Source: Boseongicola sp. SB0662_bin_57
Lineage (GTDB): Bacteria > Pseudomonadota > Alphaproteobacteria > Rhodobacterales > Rhodobacteraceae
Direction: 5' to 3'
Length of the DNA stretch: 8,571 nucleotides
Assembly: GCA_009839535.1 (NCBI GenBank)
Contig: VXPN01000260.1
Coordinates: 1 to 8,571, forward strand
Shown here: piece by piece, positions 5,836 through 8,571 of the stretch
Numbering within the stretch: position 1 is the stretch's first letter
Layout: each line of letters opens with the position of its first letter
Position numbers and translations under genes: made by a program
The notes under the pieces: model-generated
Told to the model about the DNA's origin: nothing
The model's database searches: none
The model's input: the letters and a program-made list of their open reading frames with translations, nothing else

Positions 5836-5975
5836 CCAAAGTCACCGCGGCACGGGGCACCCTGCACATGCGTGACGACCGAGCAATTCCTGGCCATGTT
5901 CGATCTGGAATCGTTCAAGGACCTGCCGGATCGGAACAGATGGAGGACGCCGGCGTCATCGCTCGGCAGATGACC
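5836..5975 (+). pseudogene. ScpB-like fragment (SMC-associated winged-helix protein), frameshifted
   Basis: The frame reads RHGAPCTCVTTEQFLAMFDL and ESFKDLPD, which resembles the ScpB C-terminal block 'GaP.tYvTT..FL..FgLESL.DLPdl..l.eaGLL'. Just after LPD the frame is lost; the expected continuation MEDAGVIARQ appears in another plus-strand frame from 5940, so a small indel near 5932-5940 separates the two. Intact ScpB has about 200 aa and two winged helices and works with SMC and ScpA in chromosome organisation; nothing N-terminal to this block is recognisable here. It is a fragment of a second, accessory-type scpB rather than the housekeeping gene, which is inference from its setting. Confidence 0.5.
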
Positions 5976-6008
5976 TTGGCTGCGGGACGACGGCGCTGTT
6001 CGCGACCA

Positions 6009-7226
6009 TCACCCGGGCGGGTTTCCGTCGGCAAACAGGTTTGGAAAGAGCCGTTCACGGCATTCCAGCGGAAACGCCAGGCGAACCGGAGTCTTCGGGG
6101 ATGCGGACGCCAGATATCCGGCCGCAGTCAGTTTGCTGAGCGTGTTGCGGGCCGTGCGCTCGGAGGTCTTGAGCGCGACCTGCGCGTCGCCGCGCTCCAA
6201 GGCGCCATGTCGCAGGACGGCGGAGACCAGATCGGGCGCACGCTTGTCATCAATCGTGTCTTCGACAAGGCGCAGGTAACGCTTCTCCAGTCCGTCGAGG
6301 TCAAACAGCTTCGCGGAAAACGTGATCTGGTCGAGCGTGACCTTGAGGAACCACTTGCAGAACGTCTTCAATGCCGCTTCGGACAGGTTGCCGCGCCCGT
6401 CACGATCTCCCCGCCTGGGACTGTCCGCATGGTCCATCATTCGCTTGTACTCGCCGCGGTCGGTCAGCCCACGGGCCAGGCCGCGGGAGATCGACCACAA
6501 TCCCTCACCGCCTATGCCTGCGGTGAGCGCCATCGCGTGTGACATCAAGCGGCTGACGCGCCCGTTTCCGTCCGGGAATGGATGGATGTAGTTCAAGCGA
6601 TGATGCGCCGAGGCAATCGCGATGATTCGGCCGCTTGCTGAACGCGCCGCGATCCGGAACCGGTTGTCAAAGTGATCCATGAATGCTGCGACACGGGGCG
6701 ACGACGGAGGCAGATGACGCCCCACGGCGACTTCCCTGTCCCCGTCCTGGCGCATGCGGCCGGGGATGATCGGTTCCTGGGTGCCGTCAGGATGCTCGAT
6801 CACGCGAAATTCGTCGGGCATTTCGTCGTAGAAGGTCCTGTGCACCCAGATGAGAAACTCGGCGGACGTGGGCCGGGGCAAGGTGCCGTCCCGGTGCATC
6901 TTGTCGATGGAACGCTGGACGATGACATGCGCGCGCGCTTCCAGCGCAAGCGGGCGGGTTTCCTCCTCGAGTTCCGCGCCGGAGAGCGCCCGTTCGATGT
7001 CTCGTGGTCGCGTGTTGTGGCCCTCGATCAGGTTCGAGTAATAGCAGTTCATGACCCGGACGAAGTCGGCCAGTTCGGCTGCACTGTCCGGATGCAGTCC
7101 CTGCCCAAGCCGGGTTGCCTCGCGCTGTATCTCGACAGAGAGGTCCGCCAGTTCGGCGGGTATGTGCTCCTCGAAGAAGCAGGGTTCGATCCTGCCGGGC
7201 GTTTCCAACATCCTTGCCGATCCCAT
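6009..7226 (-). CDS. Fic family protein (class II, N-terminal inhibitory helix) with C-terminal winged helix
   Basis: Fic enzymes usually transfer AMP from ATP to a hydroxyl side chain of a target protein. This 405-aa protein has the active-site motif HPFPDGNGR at residues 215-223 with the catalytic His, and a preceding beta-hairpin region. SNLIEG at 64-69 matches the inhibitory (S/T)xxxE(G/N) motif, and its position before the Fic core makes it a class II, self-inhibited Fic protein. The C-terminal 80 residues (ALKTSERTARNTLSKLTAAGYL) look like a winged helix, common in Fic proteins of this layout. No internal defect is seen. The ATG at 7224-7226 was chosen; AGGA lies 12 nt upstream, rather far, and an ATG five codons later (7209-7211) is an alternative. 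It has its own promoter-like sequence. A class II Fic needs no separate antitoxin, and none is seen. Confidence 0.9.
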   Translation of the reverse strand: MGSARMLETPGRIEPCFFEEHIPAELADLSVEIQREATRLGQGLHPDSAAELADFVRVMNCYYSNLIEGHNTRPRDIERALSGAELEEETRPLALEARAHVIVQRSIDKMHRDGTLPRPTSAEFLIWVHRTFYDEMPDEFRVIEHPDGTQEPIIPGRMRQDGDREVAVGRHLPPSSPRVAAFMDHFDNRFRIAARSASGRIIAIASAHHRLNYIHPFPDGNGRVSRLMSHAMALTAGIGGEGLWSISRGLARGLTDRGEYKRMMDHADSPRRGDRDGRGNLSEAALKTFCKWFLKVTLDQITFSAKLFDLDGLEKRYLRLVEDTIDDKRAPDLVSAVLRHGALERGDAQVALKTSERTARNTLSKLTAAGYLASASPKTPVRLAFPLECRERLFPNLFADGNPPG

Positions 7227-7246
7227 GCTTGCAAAAAGTCCTTTCT

Positions 7247-7275
7247 TTATAATGCTTTTCTGGGACTGAAGGCAA
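7247..7275 (-). promoter_or_regulatory. Promoter of the fic gene
   Basis: On the minus strand TTGCCT (7270-7275) and TTATAA (7247-7252) are separated by 17 nt, close to the housekeeping sigma consensus. The fic ATG begins about 20 nt after the -10 hexamer. Confidence 0.5.
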
Positions 7276-7525
7276 GCTCTTGCCGATGAGCGTTGCCGAT
7301 CCTGGTTGCCGGAATCTGGCGGGAACCACGGCCCTCCGGATCATGCGCGACAGAATCCCAGGCACGATGGCGCCCTTCCGATGCGGTGGGGCCTCGATTA
7401 CCTCAACGTGGGCAGAACGGGAAACCGTCGGCACGTTGACTCACGGTGACCGCCGGAAATTGGCCGAACTTCGGGGGCTCAGTCTGCAAGTCGCAAGTGT
7501 TCCCTTGCGAAGCAGGGGGTGAGCG
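7276..7525. other. Gene-free stretch between the fic promoter and the IS1595/recombinase chimera
   Basis: Frames are open on both strands but none gives a recognisable protein. Near the right end, a short hairpin GCAAG...CTTGC lies around 7493-7508 just before the transposase fragment, and AGGGGGTG precedes its start. This stretch may include the outer end of the former IS, but the matching end was not found. Confidence 0.35.
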
Positions 7526-7666
7526 ATGATGGATCACAGGCGCTTCCAGGCGTGGCTGTCCCGGGTTGCCCGGCCTGGGCCGGCGCATCGCAGGGAAGCC
7601 GGGTCAGCGCTCTCGGAAGGCTCGCAGGCGTCGGCCTCGCTGGCCGCGGTCGAGGCTGGCCAATGT
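7526..7666 (+). pseudogene. IS1595-type transposase N-terminal fragment (second copy, different subgroup)
   Basis: ATGATG at 7526-7531 follows a good ribosome binding site (AGGGGG, 8-10 nt upstream). The frame reads MDHRRFQAWLSRV, then HRREAGSALSEGSQASASLAAVEAG in order. This resembles the start of IS1595-type transposases with the 'F..WL..v..L...qr.ea...L.g.....aslaaiE.g' layout that precedes the zinc ribbon. At about 7666 the expected Cys-rich ribbon is replaced by QCRWRGPVMKEL, so the rest of the transposase is missing. The frame runs on into a different remnant. It is not a copy of the fragment at 2048-2227, whose N-terminus is of another type, so two insertion events are implied. Confidence 0.5.
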
Positions 7667-7684
7667 CGTTGGAGGGGGCCGGTC

Positions 7685-7825
7685 ATGAAGGAATTGGCGC
7701 GGGAACAGTTGGTCGTTCGGGTCAAGCGGCGCGAGCTTGGCCAGGAACGGCATCTCGTCATTCGAGAAGGGCGTCAACGGAAGATCCGGTCGGCACCGGT
7801 CAACCGCCTTGCTGCCGCCAGTGAA
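7685..7825 (+). pseudogene. Fragment resembling the C-terminal part of a serine recombinase
   Basis: MKELAREQLVVRVKRRELGQ and ERHLVIREGRQRKI followed by VNRLAAA resemble a short block found near the C-terminus of some large alphaproteobacterial recombinases ('i.vpvrlkrrg.e.rLVI.gg....d..LirliakA'). The catalytic domain is absent and the following homology (an ibrA-like tail and helix-turn-helix) is not present. It is in frame with the transposase fragment before it, so the two form a chimera. The match is by eye and short, so the assignment is tentative. Confidence 0.35.
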
Positions 7826-7952
7826 TTCACGGGCTCATGCCTCGCGTGGGCAATTCGTGCTTCCCGAACCAGGAAGGGCGGACCGCGACGGCAACGCGCC
7901 GGATCCGCATCGCGGGCCCGTCCAAGCCCGCTTGATGCGCATGCGCCTATCA

Positions 7953-7984
7953 GGTTCCGGCTCCGGATGCGCTGTCCGGAAACC
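7953..7984 (-). terminator. Hairpin just downstream of mdh
   Basis: On the minus strand GGTTTCCGG and CCGGAACC pair with one bulged T, starting a few nucleotides after the mdh stop codon. There is no U-tract, so it may be a 3'-end stabilising or intercistronic stem rather than an intrinsic terminator. Confidence 0.35.
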
Positions 7985-7987
7985 ACC

Positions 7988-8571
7988 CTATCCGAGTCCG
8001 CCGTCAATCCCCTTGCAGGCCTCGATCAGGCCGCTGACGGCTTCGACGGACTTGTCGAACATGGCCCTTTCGTCCTTGGAAAGGTCAATTTCCACGATGC
8101 GCTCGATGCCGCCTGCGCCGATGACGGCGGGGACGCCGACATACATGTCCTTCAAGCCGAAGGCGCCGTCGACATGCGCGGCGCAGGGCAGCAAGCGCTT
8201 CTGGTCTCCAAGATAGGCGGCCGCCATCTCGATGGCGCTCGTGGCCGGCGCGTAGAAGGCGGAGCCAGTGCCGAGCAGGCCGACGATTTCGGCGCCGCCG
8301 TCACGCGTGCGCTGCACGATAGAGTCAAGCCGCTCCTGGCTCGTCCAGCCCATTTCGACAAGGTCGGGCAGCGGGATGCCGCCGACCGTGGAATACCGGA
8401 CAAGGGGCACCATCGTGTCGCCGTGGCCCCCGAGGACGAACGCGGTGACATCTCTCATCGAGACGTCGAACTCGAGACTGAGGAAGTGGCGGAACCGGGC
8501 GCTGTCGAGAACGCCGGCCATGCCGCAGACCTTGGCGTGGGGCAGGCCGGAATACTCCCGGAGCGCCCAGA
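7988..8571 (-). CDS. mdh: Malate dehydrogenase, C-terminal part, runs off the right edge
   Basis: Mdh oxidises L-malate to oxaloacetate with NAD+ in the TCA cycle. About 193 residues are visible, of roughly 320 in the LDH-like bacterial Mdh. They begin WALREYSGLPHAKVCGMAGVLDSARF, in which the G-V-L-D-x-x-R segment contains the substrate-binding Asp and Arg, followed by LGGHGDTMVPL with the catalytic His, then STVGGIPLPDL, GSAFYAPATSAIEM and YVGVPAVIGAGGIERIVEI. The end is KGIDGGLG with TAG at 7988-7990. The reading is undamaged. It points toward sucC at the far edge, as in the alphaproteobacterial mdh-sucC-sucD cluster. Transcription leaving mdh enters the inserted segment. An open frame on the opposite strand across all of this part is a GC-codon artefact. 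Confidence 0.97.
   Translation of the reverse strand, partial: WALREYSGLPHAKVCGMAGVLDSARFRHFLSLEFDVSMRDVTAFVLGGHGDTMVPLVRYSTVGGIPLPDLVEMGWTSQERLDSIVQRTRDGGAEIVGLLGTGSAFYAPATSAIEMAAAYLGDQKRLLPCAAHVDGAFGLKDMYVGVPAVIGAGGIERIVEIDLSKDERAMFDKSVEAVSGLIEACKGIDGGLG

Noticed and set aside
5718..6542. A 274-codon plus-strand frame
   Set aside because: Most of it is antisense to the fic gene, and its first part is the shifted frame of the ScpB remnant.
7280..7522. An 80-codon plus-strand frame upstream of the IS1595 fragment
   Set aside because: No recognisable motif, no convincing ribosome binding site, and the opposite strand is equally open, so coding cannot be supported.
7933..7952. Near-palindrome around GCGCATGCGC downstream of mdh
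   Set aside because: Such alternating GC palindromes are expected by chance in GC-rich DNA, and the outer arms match imperfectly.
1..8571. CRISPR array, tRNA or rRNA genes
   Set aside because: No regularly spaced repeats and no tRNA T-loop or anticodon-arm pattern were found on either strand.

Overview
This GC-rich window looks like an alphaproteobacterial chromosome, probably Rhodobacterales-like. That placement rests on gene order and protein flavour, not on a database search. Both edges are TCA-cycle genes on the minus strand: the C-terminal two thirds of malate dehydrogenase (mdh) at the right edge and the N-terminal 114 codons of succinyl-CoA synthetase beta (sucC) at the left edge. In many alphaproteobacteria mdh and sucC are close neighbours in one cluster. 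Here about 7.6 kb lies between them.

The inserted stretch is mostly a graveyard of accessory genes. Read right to left from mdh it holds: an IS1595-type transposase N-terminus joined in frame to a piece that resembles a serine-recombinase tail; an intact Fic protein; a frameshifted ScpB-like fragment; the C-terminal part of a DarT-type ADP-ribosyltransferase; an intact AAA ATPase of the DUF4143 type with a perfect 15-bp inverted repeat in its promoter region; an antitoxin/RelE-type toxin pair killed by two in-frame TGA codons; an intact VOC-family protein; a short two-helix membrane ORF next to an antidote-like scrap; a second IS1595-type N-terminal fragment whose stop overlaps the start of an apparently intact DNA methyltransferase; the N-terminal half of an Eco29kI-type GIY-YIG restriction endonuclease; and, joined directly to it, the C-terminal part of a RES-domain toxin.

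The genes that look complete are the Fic protein, the ATPase, the VOC protein and the methyltransferase. Nearly everything else is cut at a junction, shifted or interrupted. The mixture of restriction-modification, toxin-antitoxin, Fic, DarT, RES and transposase pieces suggests a hot spot that repeatedly gained defence or stability modules and lost them by deletion and point mutation. The methyltransferase has outlived its endonuclease. The promoter side of sucC carries two TGTGATCAC sites 20 bp apart, which may allow sucC to be transcribed independently of mdh. I saw no tRNA, rRNA, CRISPR array or complete mobile element.
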